From NCBI RefSeq assembly GCF_004364245.1, contig NZ_SOAV01000003.1, positions 124,001 through 188,000 on the forward strand: a stretch of DNA of 64,000 nucleotides, written 5' to 3'. The position numbers were made by a program, and so were the translations under genes. Shown one piece after another: positions 36,971 to 46,663 of this stretch. Position 1 is the first letter of the stretch. Every line of letters begins with the position of its first letter. This stretch comes from Streptomyces sp. BK208 (GTDB taxonomy: Bacteria > Actinomycetota > Actinomycetes > Streptomycetales > Streptomycetaceae). Under the pieces are notes generated by a model, which had not been told where the DNA came from, made no database searches, and saw only the letters and a list, made by a program, of their open reading frames with translations.

Positions 36971-37336
36971 GGGGCGGGCTCCTCTCTCGGCGTCGCGGGT
37001 GCCGCGGGCGAGTTGCCTCAAACACTTGGAAACTGGTCGAATCCGGGAAAAAGGGGTGCCATCACTTTCCGTGACACGCCGGGGTTCGGCCCGGCGGCGG
37101 TGAGCCGGACACCGGGGCAGGCGCACGGACAGAACGCGCGCAGAGCCAGGCAGCGTCGGTCAAGCACCCTGGGCGCAGCCCGGCCCGGCCCGCCCGGGTA
37201 TCCGGCCGGGCCGACGCAGGTCGGGACCTGGGCGGGACAGCTTCGGCCGAAGCCGGGGCCCGGGCCAGGCGACGCCCGCCGAAGGAAAGGGCCGTCCCCG
37301 GCCGCACCGGCGAGAGCCCGGGCCAGGCGGTGCCGC
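36971..37336. other. Intergenic region upstream of the heptose operon
   Basis: 366 bp without a supportable gene. The part next to the operon (about 37010-37070) is the least G+C-rich and should hold the operon promoter, but I see no convincing -35/-10 pair. Near the SDR gene are the perfect 12-bp palindrome CTTCGGCCGAAG and two direct copies of CCCGGGCCAGGCG. Confidence 0.5.
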
Positions 37337-38329
<993 letters not shown>

Positions 38330-38414
38330 GGGCTTCTCCTCGCTCTCACCGTCACGTGCGTGTCGGCTGAGTAACCCGGCGAACACCCCCACTACCCCGA
38401 ACTCGCATTCGAAG

Positions 38415-38456
38415 GAGGACTATAAACTGCGTATATACTCACTGTGTATAGTCCTC
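38415..38456. promoter_or_regulatory. Symmetric divergent promoter
   Basis: Inverted repeat GAGGACTATA (38415-38424) and TATAGTCCTC (38447-38456), 22 bp apart. Each arm contains a TATAGT -10 box, one for each direction. Between them lies GTATATAC and an imperfect direct repeat (ACTGCGTATATAC / ACTGTGTATAGTC). This is the most A+T-rich spot in the region. The plus-strand -10 box is exactly 6 nt before the deacetylase ATG. Confidence 0.7.
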
Positions 38457-38458
38457 GC

Positions 38459-39247
38459 ATGCCTTCGCTGACCAGGAAGACGACGAAACCGGGGACCGGG
38501 TTGCGCGTGCTCGCGGCCTTCGCCGCCGCCGCCTCGCTGACCCTCGCGCTGAGCGGCTGCACGAAGCTGGAGACGAACTCCCCCAGCTCCGCCCGGAACG
38601 CGGCCGGCACCCAGGCCCGTGCGGCCGGACTGGGCACCGTCGACTGCGCGCACGCCAAGTGCATCGCGCTGACCTTCGACGCCGGTCCGAGCGAGAACTC
38701 CGCACGCCTGCTCGACGTGCTCAAGGACAAGCAGGTCCCGGCGACCTTCTTCCTGCTCGGCAAGCGGCACATCGACACGTACCCCGAGCTTGTCAGGCGC
38801 ATGGCGGACGAGGGTCACGAGGTGGCCAGCCACACCTGGACGCACAGGATCCTCACCGACGCCGATCCGGAGGAGATACGCGAGGAGCTGGAGCGCCCGA
38901 ACAAGGAGATAGAGCGCCTGACGGGCAAGCGCCCCACGCTGATGCGCCCGCCGCAGGGCCGCACGGACGACACGGTGCACGACATCTGCCGGGAACTGGG
39001 TCTCTCGGAGGTGCTGTGGAGCGTGACCGCCAAGGACTACCGGACGAACGACTCCGACCTGATCACCGAGCGGGTCCTGGACCAGGCGTCCCGGGACGGC
39101 ATCATCCTGCTGCACGACATCTACGACGGCACCGTGCCCGCCGTGCCCGGCATCATCGACGCGCTCAAGAAGCGCGGCTACGTCTTCGTGACGGTGCCCC
39201 AGCTGCTCGCCCCCGGAAGGGCCGAGCCGGGCGAGGTCTACCGGTAG
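38459..39247 (+). CDS. Lipoprotein polysaccharide deacetylase (carbohydrate esterase 4)
   Basis: 262 residues. Signal peptide with lipobox LALSGC, so Cys-33/34 is lipidated and the enzyme sits outside the membrane. NodB domain: CIALTFDAGPSENSARLL, EVASHTWTHRIL (metal His pair), LMRPPQGRTDDTV and GIILLHDIYDGTV. The expected TFDDGP is TFDAGP, i.e. the metal-binding second Asp is Ala, so activity may be altered. ATG 38459 is preferred because TATAGT lies 6 nt upstream, making a leaderless mRNA; an in-frame GTG lies at 38444. Substrate probably peptidoglycan or a surface glycan. Confidence 0.85.
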   Translation: MPSLTRKTTKPGTGLRVLAAFAAAASLTLALSGCTKLETNSPSSARNAAGTQARAAGLGTVDCAHAKCIALTFDAGPSENSARLLDVLKDKQVPATFFLLGKRHIDTYPELVRRMADEGHEVASHTWTHRILTDADPEEIREELERPNKEIERLTGKRPTLMRPPQGRTDDTVHDICRELGLSEVLWSVTAKDYRTNDSDLITERVLDQASRDGIILLHDIYDGTVPAVPGIIDALKKRGYVFVTVPQLLAPGRAEPGEVYR

Positions 39248-39276
39248 GAGGACCCGTCGTTGCCTACGATCGTCCG

Positions 39277-39717
39277 GTGGCCGTCTTCTCGTTCGTACGC
39301 ACCGTCCCGCTCGCCCCGGAGGAGGCCTGGCGCAGGCTCACCCGCTGGGAGCGGCACGGCGACACCGTGCCGCTGACCCGCGTCACCGCCGATCCGCCGG
39401 GCCCCACCCGCCGGGGCACGGTGGTCGTGGCCCGCACGGGCGCCGGGCGGCTCGTCCTCGACGACGCGATGGAGGTGACGGTCTGGCAGCCGCCGCGGGA
39501 GGGCTACCCCGGCCGGTGCCGGCTGGAGAAGCGCGGCCGGGTGGTCCGGGGCTGGGCGGAGATCGAGGTGCGCCCCGGGCCCGGCGGCCGCACCCGCGTC
39601 GGCTGGCGGGAGGAACTGGACGTCCGGTTCCTCCCCTCCCTCTTCGACGGCGTCCTCGGCCGCTCGGGCCGGTACGTCTTCGGCCGCACGGTGGACCACC
39701 TGCTGCGCAGCCCGTGA
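39277..39717 (+). CDS. SRPBCC-fold (START-like) protein
   Basis: 146 residues resembling polyketide cyclase/dehydrase-type SRPBCC proteins: FVRTVPLAPEEAWRRLTRWE at the start and FDGVLGRSGRYVFGRTVDHL at the end. Binds a hydrophobic ligand in such families; role here unknown. GTG 39277 has no ribosome binding site, but TACGAT (39265-39270) ends 6 nt before it, suggesting leaderless transcription. Confidence 0.68.
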   Translation: MAVFSFVRTVPLAPEEAWRRLTRWERHGDTVPLTRVTADPPGPTRRGTVVVARTGAGRLVLDDAMEVTVWQPPREGYPGRCRLEKRGRVVRGWAEIEVRPGPGGRTRVGWREELDVRFLPSLFDGVLGRSGRYVFGRTVDHLLRSP

Positions 39718-39873
39718 CCCCCGGTCGCGCGTCCCGTGACACGCCGGCCGCGCGTCTCGTGAACCGCCGGCCACCCCCGAGGGACCGGCCGGCCACCCCG
39801 AGGGATCGGACCGGCCTGCGTCGGAGGGGTGGCGCGGGCCCCGTCCCGGTCGTTTCCCACGTACCGTGCCGGC

Positions 39874-40752
39874 ATGTCTCCCAGAGCGCGCACCCTCATC
39901 CAACTGTCCGTCACCGGAGCCCTGTTGACCGTGGCCGTGGCGGCACCGCCCGCCTCCGCCGACCAGGGCCGCCCCGTCCCGCTGCGCATCGCCACGTACA
40001 ACATCCACGCCGGGGCCGGTGCCGACGGTGTCTTCGACCTCGACCGGCAGGCCGCCGCGCTGCGTGCCCTGGACGCGGACGTGATCGGGCTCCAGGAGGT
40101 CGACGTGCACTGGGGAGCCCGCAGTCAGGGGCTCGACGTCGCCGGGGAACTGGCGCGCCGGCTCGGCATGCGGGTGTCGTTCGCACCGATCTACAGCCTC
40201 GATCCGGTGACGGCCGGGGAGCCCCGGCGCGAGTACGGCGTGGCGGTGCTGTCCCGCTTCCCGGTCCGCTCCGCGGTGAACCACGAGATCACGCGCCTGT
40301 CCACGCAGGACGAGAACCCGGTGCCCGCCCCCGCGCCCGGGTTCGGCGAGGTGACGCTCAAGGTGCGGGGCGTGCCGGTCCAGGTGTTCGTGACCCACCT
40401 CGACTACCGCGCGGACCCGGCGGTGCGGCGGGCCCAGGTCGCCGACACCCGGCGGATCATGGCCCGGGAGCGGGCGGAACTGCCGGGTGTCCGCCAGTTC
40501 CTGCTCGGCGACTTCAACGCCGAGCCCTCGGCGCCCGAGCTGGCGCCGCTGTGGAAGGAGCTGCGCGACGCGGGCGCGGGGGCTGCGGACACGTATCCGG
40601 CCGAGGACCCGGTGAAGCGGATCGACTACGTGGCCGTGGGCGAGGGCGTGCGGGTGCGCGACGTCGCGGTCCCTCCGGAACCCGCCGCCTCGGACCACCG
40701 GCCGGTGGTCGCCGAGGTGTCCCTGTCCCGGAGCAGGTCCGGCCGGGGCTGA
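39874..40752 (+). CDS. Secreted endonuclease/exonuclease/phosphatase family protein
   Basis: 292 residues. Signal peptide (LIQLSVTGALLTVAVAAPPA, cut after ASA) and an EEP domain: LRIATYNIHAGAGADG, IGLQEVDVHWG (metal Glu), FVTHLDYRADPA, LLGDFNAEP and SDHRPVVAEV (catalytic His). Could be a nuclease, phosphodiesterase or sphingomyelinase-like enzyme acting outside the cell. ATG 39874 lies 6 nt after TACCGT, with no ribosome binding site; leaderless transcription is likely. Confidence 0.82.
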   Translation: MSPRARTLIQLSVTGALLTVAVAAPPASADQGRPVPLRIATYNIHAGAGADGVFDLDRQAAALRALDADVIGLQEVDVHWGARSQGLDVAGELARRLGMRVSFAPIYSLDPVTAGEPRREYGVAVLSRFPVRSAVNHEITRLSTQDENPVPAPAPGFGEVTLKVRGVPVQVFVTHLDYRADPAVRRAQVADTRRIMARERAELPGVRQFLLGDFNAEPSAPELAPLWKELRDAGAGAADTYPAEDPVKRIDYVAVGEGVRVRDVAVPPEPAASDHRPVVAEVSLSRSRSGRG

Positions 40753-40768
40753 CAGCGGCTGGACCGAG

Positions 40769-40791
40769 CCGAGGGCCACTGCCGCCCTCGG
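40769..40791. terminator. Bidirectional terminator
   Basis: 8-bp perfect stem (40769-40776 with 40784-40791), 7-nt loop, in the 42-bp gap between the convergent nuclease and xdhC genes. Confidence 0.75.
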
Positions 40792-40794
40792 GGT

Positions 40795-41946
40795 CTACGC
40801 CACCGAGCCGATGTGCCCCGCCGGGCCCGTCCGGCCGTCGTGGTGGATGGGCGTGCGGGCGCCGGTCAGCGCGGCGCCGGTACCCCCGTGGCGGCTCGCG
40901 ACGATCTCGGCGGCGATGGACACCGCCGTCTCCTCCGGGGTGCGGGCACCGAGGTCGAGGCCGATCGGCGACCTGAGGCGGGCCAGTTCCAGGTCGCCCA
41001 CGCCGGCCTCGCGCAGGCGGGCCTCGCGGTCCAGGTGGGTGCGGCGCGATCCCATGGCGCCGACGTACGCCACCGGCAGACGCAGCGCCAGCCGGAGCAG
41101 CGGGATGTCGAACTTGGCGTCGTGGGTCAGCACGCACAGCACCGTACGGGCGTCCACGGCGGTGCGGGCGAGGTACTCGTGCGGCCACTCGGCGACGATC
41201 TCGTCCGCGTCGGGGAAGCGGGCCCGGGTGGCGAAGACGGGGCGGGCGTCGCACACCGTCACGTGGTAGCCGAGGAACTTGCCGGCCCGGGCCAGCGCCG
41301 AGGCGAAGTCGATCGCCCCGAAGACGATCATGCGGGGCGCCGGTACCGAGGACTCGACCAGCAGGGTGAGCGGTGCTCCGCAGCGCGAGCCCCGCTCGCC
41401 GATCCGCAGCGTGCCGGTGCGCCCGGCGTCGAGGAAGGCACCCGCCTCGGCGGCCGCCGTGCGGTCCAGCTCGGGGTGGCCGCCGAAGCCGCCGGTGCGG
41501 GAGCCGTCCGCCCGGACGACCAGCGCGCGGCCCACCAGCTCGGCCGGGCCGCTCACGACCCGGGCGACGGCCGCCGTCTCCCCGCGCGCGGCGGCGGCGA
41601 GGGCCGCGGCCAGGACGGGGCGTACGGGGTCGCCCGTCCGGACCGGGGTGACCAGGACGTCGATGGTCCCGCCGCAGGTCAGACCCACGGCGAAGGCGTC
41701 CTCGTCGCTGTATCCGAAGCGCTCCGTGACGGTGCCGCCGTCCTGGAGGGCCTGCCGGCACAGCTCGTACACGGCTCCCTCCACGCACCCGCCGGAGACC
41801 GAGCCGACCACCGTGCCGTCGGCGTCCACCGCGAGGGCGGCGCCGGTCGGCCGGGGGGCGCTGCCGCCGACGGCCACCACGGTGGCCACGGCGAAGTCGC
41901 GTCCCTGCTCGACCCACCGGTGCAGCTCCTCGGCGATGTCCAGCAT
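40795..41946 (-). CDS. xdhC: XdhC-family molybdenum cofactor insertion protein
   Basis: 383 residues with the two-domain XdhC/CoxI layout: N-terminal TVVAVGGSAPRPTGAALAV and GSVSGGCVEGAVYE, C-terminal Rossmann-like VFGAIDFASALARAGKFLGY and AYVGAMGSRRTHLDR. Such proteins bind and sulfurate Moco and insert it into xanthine dehydrogenase. ATG follows GAGGAGG. Last gene of the minus-strand purine block, 51 bp after the permease gene. Confidence 0.9.
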   Translation of the reverse strand: MLDIAEELHRWVEQGRDFAVATVVAVGGSAPRPTGAALAVDADGTVVGSVSGGCVEGAVYELCRQALQDGGTVTERFGYSDEDAFAVGLTCGGTIDVLVTPVRTGDPVRPVLAAALAAAARGETAAVARVVSGPAELVGRALVVRADGSRTGGFGGHPELDRTAAAEAGAFLDAGRTGTLRIGERGSRCGAPLTLLVESSVPAPRMIVFGAIDFASALARAGKFLGYHVTVCDARPVFATRARFPDADEIVAEWPHEYLARTAVDARTVLCVLTHDAKFDIPLLRLALRLPVAYVGAMGSRRTHLDREARLREAGVGDLELARLRSPIGLDLGARTPEETAVSIAAEIVASRHGGTGAALTGARTPIHHDGRTGPAGHIGSVA

Positions 41947-41997
41947 CTTCCGGACCTCCTCGGGCGACGGGTACGTGAAGGGTTCCCGTCGTGGCGG

Positions 41998-43455
41998 CTA
42001 GTGCACGCCCATCCAGCTCTCGATCGGGTTGAGGGCGAAGTAGACGATGAAGATCACCGTCAGGCCCCACATGAACGCGCCGATCTCCCTGGCCTTGCCC
42101 TGCGCGACCTTGATGGCGACGTAGGAGATGACGCCGGCGGCGACACCGGCCGTGATGGAGTACGTGAACGGCATCAGGACGACGGTCAGGAAGACCGGGA
42201 TCGCGGTGGCCCGGTCGGCCCAGTCCACGTGCCGGGCGTTCATCATCATCATCGCGCCGATGACCACCAGGGCCGCCGAGGCGACCTCCTGCGGCACGAT
42301 CGCGGTGATCGGGGTGAAGAAGAGACAGGCCGCGAAGAACACACCGGTGACGACCGAGGCGAGTCCGGTACGGGCTCCCTCGCCGACGCCGGTCGCGGAC
42401 TCGACGAAGACCGTCTGGCCGGAACCGCCCGCCACACCGCCGATGGCACCGCCGGCGCCGTCGATGAACAGCGCCTTCGACAGACCCGGCATGCGGCCCT
42501 TCTCGTCGGCGAGCTTGGCCTCGGTGCCCACGCCGATGATGGTGGCCATCGCGTCGAAGAACCCGGCGAGCACCAGCGTGAACACGATCATGCCGACCGT
42601 CATCGCGCCGACCTCGCCCCAGCCGCCGAACTCCAGGTCGCCGAAGAGGGAGAAGTCCGGCATGGAGACCGCGCTGCCGTGCAGTTCGGGGGCGCCGTTG
42701 GCCCACTGCGCGGGGTCGATGACCCCGGCGGCGTTGAGGATCGCGGCGACGACGGTGCCGGTGACGATGCCGATCAGGATGGCGCCGGGCATGTTTCTGG
42801 CCTGGAGCATGAAGATCAGGAGCAGGGTGCCCGCGAAGAGCAGGACCGGCCAGCCGGCGAGTTCGCCCGCGGGGCCGAGGGTGAGCGGGGTCGCCTTGCC
42901 GGCGTGGACGAAACCGCCCTTGACCAGACCGATGATGGCGATGAACAGGCCGATGCCCATGGTGATGCCGTGCTTGAGGGCGAGCGGGATCGCGTTCATG
43001 ATCATTTCACGGAGCCCGGTGACCACGAGCAGCATGATCACCACGCCGTACATCACACACATGCCCATGGCCTGCGGCCAGGTCATCTGCGGGACGACCT
43101 GTCCGGCGATCACGCCGGAGACCGAGAGCCCGGCCGCCAGGGCGAGCGGCACCTTGCCGACGAAGCCCATGAGGAGCGTGGTGAGCGCGGCGGCGAACGC
43201 CGTCGCGGTGATCAGGGCCTTCTGGCCCAGGGTGTCCCCGGCCGCGTCCTTGCCGGAGAGGATCACGGGGTTGAGCAGGACGATGTACGCCATCGCCATG
43301 AAGGTGGTGATACCGCCGCGCACCTCACGCGCGACCGTGGATCCCCGGTGGGATATGTGAAAGTACCGGTCGAGCCAAGACCGTCCGCCGGGGACGCGGG
43401 AACCCGCGCCCGCGTCTTCGGCGGTGATCTCGGGCTCCACTGACTGCTGGGTCAT
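41998..43455 (-). CDS. AzgA-type hypoxanthine/guanine/adenine permease
   Basis: 485 residues, about 12 membrane segments, AzgA branch of nucleobase transporters: REVRGGITTFMAMAYIVLLN at the first helix, LAAGLSVSGVIAGQVVPQM, LVLAGFFDAMATIIGVG and GGSGQTVFVESATGVGEGAR. Imports purine bases for xanthine dehydrogenase. ATG after GGGAG with 8-nt spacing. Located between the xdh subunit genes and xdhC, so transport, enzyme and cofactor insertion are encoded together. Confidence 0.9.
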   Translation of the reverse strand: MTQQSVEPEITAEDAGAGSRVPGGRSWLDRYFHISHRGSTVAREVRGGITTFMAMAYIVLLNPVILSGKDAAGDTLGQKALITATAFAAALTTLLMGFVGKVPLALAAGLSVSGVIAGQVVPQMTWPQAMGMCVMYGVVIMLLVVTGLREMIMNAIPLALKHGITMGIGLFIAIIGLVKGGFVHAGKATPLTLGPAGELAGWPVLLFAGTLLLIFMLQARNMPGAILIGIVTGTVVAAILNAAGVIDPAQWANGAPELHGSAVSMPDFSLFGDLEFGGWGEVGAMTVGMIVFTLVLAGFFDAMATIIGVGTEAKLADEKGRMPGLSKALFIDGAGGAIGGVAGGSGQTVFVESATGVGEGARTGLASVVTGVFFAACLFFTPITAIVPQEVASAALVVIGAMMMMNARHVDWADRATAIPVFLTVVLMPFTYSITAGVAAGVISYVAIKVAQGKAREIGAFMWGLTVIFIVYFALNPIESWMGVH

Positions 43456-43587
43456 GGGGCCGTCTCCCAAGGTTCATAGGTGCACCCGCCCGGCCGCTGG
43501 GGCGGCCGCGGGATTTGGGATATGCACGACCCGGGGGACGGCCCGAGACGAACGCATGTGGTGGTGCCGGTGGTACGGGGTGGTACT

Positions 43588-46074
43588 TCAAGTGCCGCGA
43601 GCGGAGCGGTACTCGGTCGGTGCTCCGGGCGGCGCGGAGGGTGTGACGTTCCGTGCGCCGCCCGGAGGGTCCTGGGGGTGCCGATCGGGACCCGCCGTGC
43701 CGGTGAGATGTTCCGGACGTACGGGCGTGCGGTCGAGCGCCAGCCCGGTCGCGTCCCTGACGGCCGCGAGGACCGCCGGGGTGGACGACAGGGTGGGCGC
43801 CTCGCCGACTCCGCGCAGCCCGTAGGGCGCGTGGTCGTCGGCGAGTTCGAGCACGTCGACCGGTAGGGCCGGCGTGTCGAGAATCGTGGGGAGGAGATAG
43901 TCCGTGAAGGACGGGTTGCGGACCTTCGCGGTCACGGGATCGACGACGATCTCCTCCATCACCGCGATGCCCAGGCCCTGGACGGTGCCGCCCTGGATCT
44001 GGCCGATCACGGAGAGCGGGTTCAGCGCCTTGCCGACGTCCTGGGCGCACGCCAGCTCGATCACCTTGACCAGGCCCAGTTCGGTGTCGACCTCGACGAC
44101 GGCGCGGTGCGCGGCGAAGGAGTACTGGACGTGCCCGTTGCCCTGGCCGGTGTGCCGGTCGAAGGGTTCGGTCGGCCGGTGCCGCCACTCCTCCTCGACC
44201 TCGACCACCTCGTCCTCCAGGACGTCCACGAGGTCCGCGAGGACCTCCCCGGCGCCGGTGACGACCTTGCCGCCCTCCAGGAGCAGTTCGGCGGTGCCCC
44301 AGGCCGGGTGGTACGGGCCGAACCTGCGGCGCCCGATCTCCAGGACCCGCTCGCGCACCAGCTCGCAGGCGTGCTTGACGGCGCCGCCGGTGACGTAGGT
44401 CTGCCGGGAGGCCGAGGTGGAGCCGGCCGAGCCCACCCGGGTGTCGGCGGGCTGGATGATGACCTGGGTGACGCCCAGCTCGGTGCGGGCGATCTGCGCG
44501 TGGACGGTGACGCCGCCCTGGCCGACCTCCGCCATCGCCGTGTGCACGGTGACGACGGGCCGGCCGCCGGCGGCCTCCAGGCGGACCCGGGCGGTGGAGT
44601 AGTCGTCGAAGCCCTCGGAGAAGCCGACGTTCTTGATGCCGACCGCGTAGCCGACGCCCCGTACGACGCCCTCGCCGTGCGTGGTGTTGGACAGGCCGCC
44701 GGGCAACTGCCGCACGTCGGCGCCCTCGCTGGACTCCCACTGGCGCTCCGGCGGCATCGGCATCTCCTGGACCCGGCGCAGGAGTTCGGCCACGGGTGCC
44801 GGGGAGTCGACGGGCTGCCCGGTGGGCATCACCGTGCCCTGCTCCATGGCGTTGATCCGGCGGAACTCCACCGGGTCCAGGCCGAGTTCCGCGGCCACCT
44901 TGTCCATCTGCGCCTCGTAGGCGAAGCACGCCTGGACCGCGCCGAAGCCCCGCATGGCGCCGCACGGCGGGTTGTTCGAGTAGAGGGCCAGGGCCTCGAT
45001 GTCCACGTCGTCGCACACGTACGGTCCGACGGAGAGCGAGGCGGCGTTGCCGACGACCGCCGGGGAGGCGGAGGCGTAGGCGCCGCCGTCCAGGACGATG
45101 CGGCACCTGACGTGGGTGAGCCGGCCGTCCCGGGTGGCGCCGTGCTCGTAGTGGAGGCGGGCCGGGTGGCGGTGGACGTGGCCGAAGAAGGACTCGAAGC
45201 GGTTGTAGACCATCTTGACGGGCTTGCCGGTGCGCAGGGCCAGCAGGCAGGCGTGGATCTGCATCGACAGGTCCTCGCGTCCGCCGAAGGCGCCGCCGAC
45301 GCCGGACAGGGTCATCCGCACCTTGTCCTCGGGCAGGCCGAGCACGGGGGCGATCTGGCGCAGGTCGGAGTGGAGCCACTGGGTGGCGATGTACAGGTCG
45401 ACGCCGCCGTCCTCGCCGGGCACGGCGAGACCGGACTCGGGGCCGAGGAAGGCCTGGTCCTGCATGCCGAAGCGGTAGTCCCCCGTGACGATCACGTCGG
45501 CGCGCCGGGCGGCCGCGTCGGCGTCGCCGCGCACGACGGGCTGGCGGTGCACGATGTTGGGGTGCGGGACGTGGGCGCAGTGGTGGTCGTCGCGGTGCTC
45601 GTGGACCAGGATCGCGCCGGGAGCGGTGGCGGAGGCCTCGTCGGTGACGAGGGGCAGCCCCCGGTACTCCACCTTGATCCTGGCGGCGGCGCGGCGCGCG
45701 GTCTCCGGGTGGTCGGCGGCGACGATCGCGACCGGCTCGCCGTGGTGGCGGACCTTGCCGTGGGCGAGGACCGGGGTGTCCTGGATCTCCAGTCCGTAGT
45801 GGCGCACGTGGGTGGGCAGATCGTCGTACGTCATGACGGCGTACACGCCGGGGGTGGCGAGGGCCTCGCCCGTGTCGACGGAGAGGATCTCGGCGTGCGC
45901 GACGGTGGAGCGCAGGATCTGGCCCCAGAGCATGTCCTCGTGCCACATGTCGGAGGCGTACGCGAACTCGCCGGTGACCTTGAGGACACCGTCCGGGCGG
46001 AGCGTGGACTCACCGACGCCGCCCCCGGTCCGGGTGCCCTGGGTGATGCCGGTGGGTGCGCCGTCGGCAGCCAT
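43588..46074 (-). CDS. Xanthine dehydrogenase, molybdopterin-binding subunit
   Basis: 828 residues. N-terminal ald_Xan_dh_C domain (MTYDDLPTHVRHYGLEIQDT) and the Moco-binding domain with FGGREDLSMQIHACLLA, AMRGFGAVQACFAYE and GVGEAPTLSSTPAVLAAVRD (active-site Glu region). Oxidises hypoxanthine and xanthine to urate. Starts 1 bp after the stop of the iron-sulfur subunit. Order FAD, 2Fe-2S, Mo subunits is the normal three-gene arrangement. Substrate assignment rests on motifs plus the purine neighbourhood. Confidence 0.92.
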   Translation of the reverse strand: MAADGAPTGITQGTRTGGGVGESTLRPDGVLKVTGEFAYASDMWHEDMLWGQILRSTVAHAEILSVDTGEALATPGVYAVMTYDDLPTHVRHYGLEIQDTPVLAHGKVRHHGEPVAIVAADHPETARRAAARIKVEYRGLPLVTDEASATAPGAILVHEHRDDHHCAHVPHPNIVHRQPVVRGDADAAARRADVIVTGDYRFGMQDQAFLGPESGLAVPGEDGGVDLYIATQWLHSDLRQIAPVLGLPEDKVRMTLSGVGGAFGGREDLSMQIHACLLALRTGKPVKMVYNRFESFFGHVHRHPARLHYEHGATRDGRLTHVRCRIVLDGGAYASASPAVVGNAASLSVGPYVCDDVDIEALALYSNNPPCGAMRGFGAVQACFAYEAQMDKVAAELGLDPVEFRRINAMEQGTVMPTGQPVDSPAPVAELLRRVQEMPMPPERQWESSEGADVRQLPGGLSNTTHGEGVVRGVGYAVGIKNVGFSEGFDDYSTARVRLEAAGGRPVVTVHTAMAEVGQGGVTVHAQIARTELGVTQVIIQPADTRVGSAGSTSASRQTYVTGGAVKHACELVRERVLEIGRRRFGPYHPAWGTAELLLEGGKVVTGAGEVLADLVDVLEDEVVEVEEEWRHRPTEPFDRHTGQGNGHVQYSFAAHRAVVEVDTELGLVKVIELACAQDVGKALNPLSVIGQIQGGTVQGLGIAVMEEIVVDPVTAKVRNPSFTDYLLPTILDTPALPVDVLELADDHAPYGLRGVGEAPTLSSTPAVLAAVRDATGLALDRTPVRPEHLTGTAGPDRHPQDPPGGARNVTPSAPPGAPTEYRSARGT

Positions 46075-46075
46075 C

Positions 46076-46663
46076 TCAGGCCCCCTCGCCCTGGCGGGCC
46101 GCGGCCAGGCGGACCGCGTCCATGATCTTCTCGTAGCCGGTGCAGCGGCACAGGTTGCCCGACAGCGCCTCGCGGATGTCCTCGTCGGTCGGGTCCGGGT
46201 GGTGTTCGAGGAGTTCGTCGGCGGCGACCAGCAGTCCGGGGGTGCAGAAGCCGCACTGGACGGCGCCGGCGTCGACGAACGCCTGCTGGATGGGGGCCAG
46301 TTCGATGTTCTCGCCGGTCTGCGAGTCGGTTCCGCCGGCCTGCCACCGCTTGGCCGCGTCCAGCGAGGCGCTCTCCCCGCCGAGGGCGCCGGCGGTGTCG
46401 CCCCGGGCGCGGCGCCGGGCGAACTCCGCCAGGCCCTCGACGGTGACGACCTCGCGGCCTTCGGCCTGTCCGGCCGCGACCAGGCAGGAGCACACCGGCA
46501 CGCCGTCCAGGCGGACCGTGCAGGAGCCGCACTCGCCCTGCTCGCAGGCGTTCTTGGAGCCGGGCAGGCCCATCCGCTCGCGCAGCACGTACAGCAGGGA
46601 CTCGCCCTCCCACACGTCGTCGGCCTGCTGCGGACGTCCGTTGACGGTGAAGTTGACGCGCAT
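46076..46663 (-). CDS. Xanthine dehydrogenase, 2Fe-2S subunit
   Basis: 195 residues. Plant-type ferredoxin cluster ligands in NACEQGECGSCTVRL and VCSC, then the second cluster in VQCGFCTPG and LCRCTGY. Passes electrons from Moco to FAD. About 40 residues longer in the middle (ASLDAAKRWQAGG region) than the shortest family members. TGATG overlap with the FAD subunit gene. Confidence 0.93.
   Translation of the reverse strand: MRVNFTVNGRPQQADDVWEGESLLYVLRERMGLPGSKNACEQGECGSCTVRLDGVPVCSCLVAAGQAEGREVVTVEGLAEFARRRARGDTAGALGGESASLDAAKRWQAGGTDSQTGENIELAPIQQAFVDAGAVQCGFCTPGLLVAADELLEHHPDPTDEDIREALSGNLCRCTGYEKIMDAVRLAAARQGEGA

Noticed and set aside
37021..37070. TTGGAAACTGG as another glyoxylate-regulon operator upstream of the carbamoyltransferase
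   Set aside because: Only a short GGAAAC match; no partner half-site and no related function.
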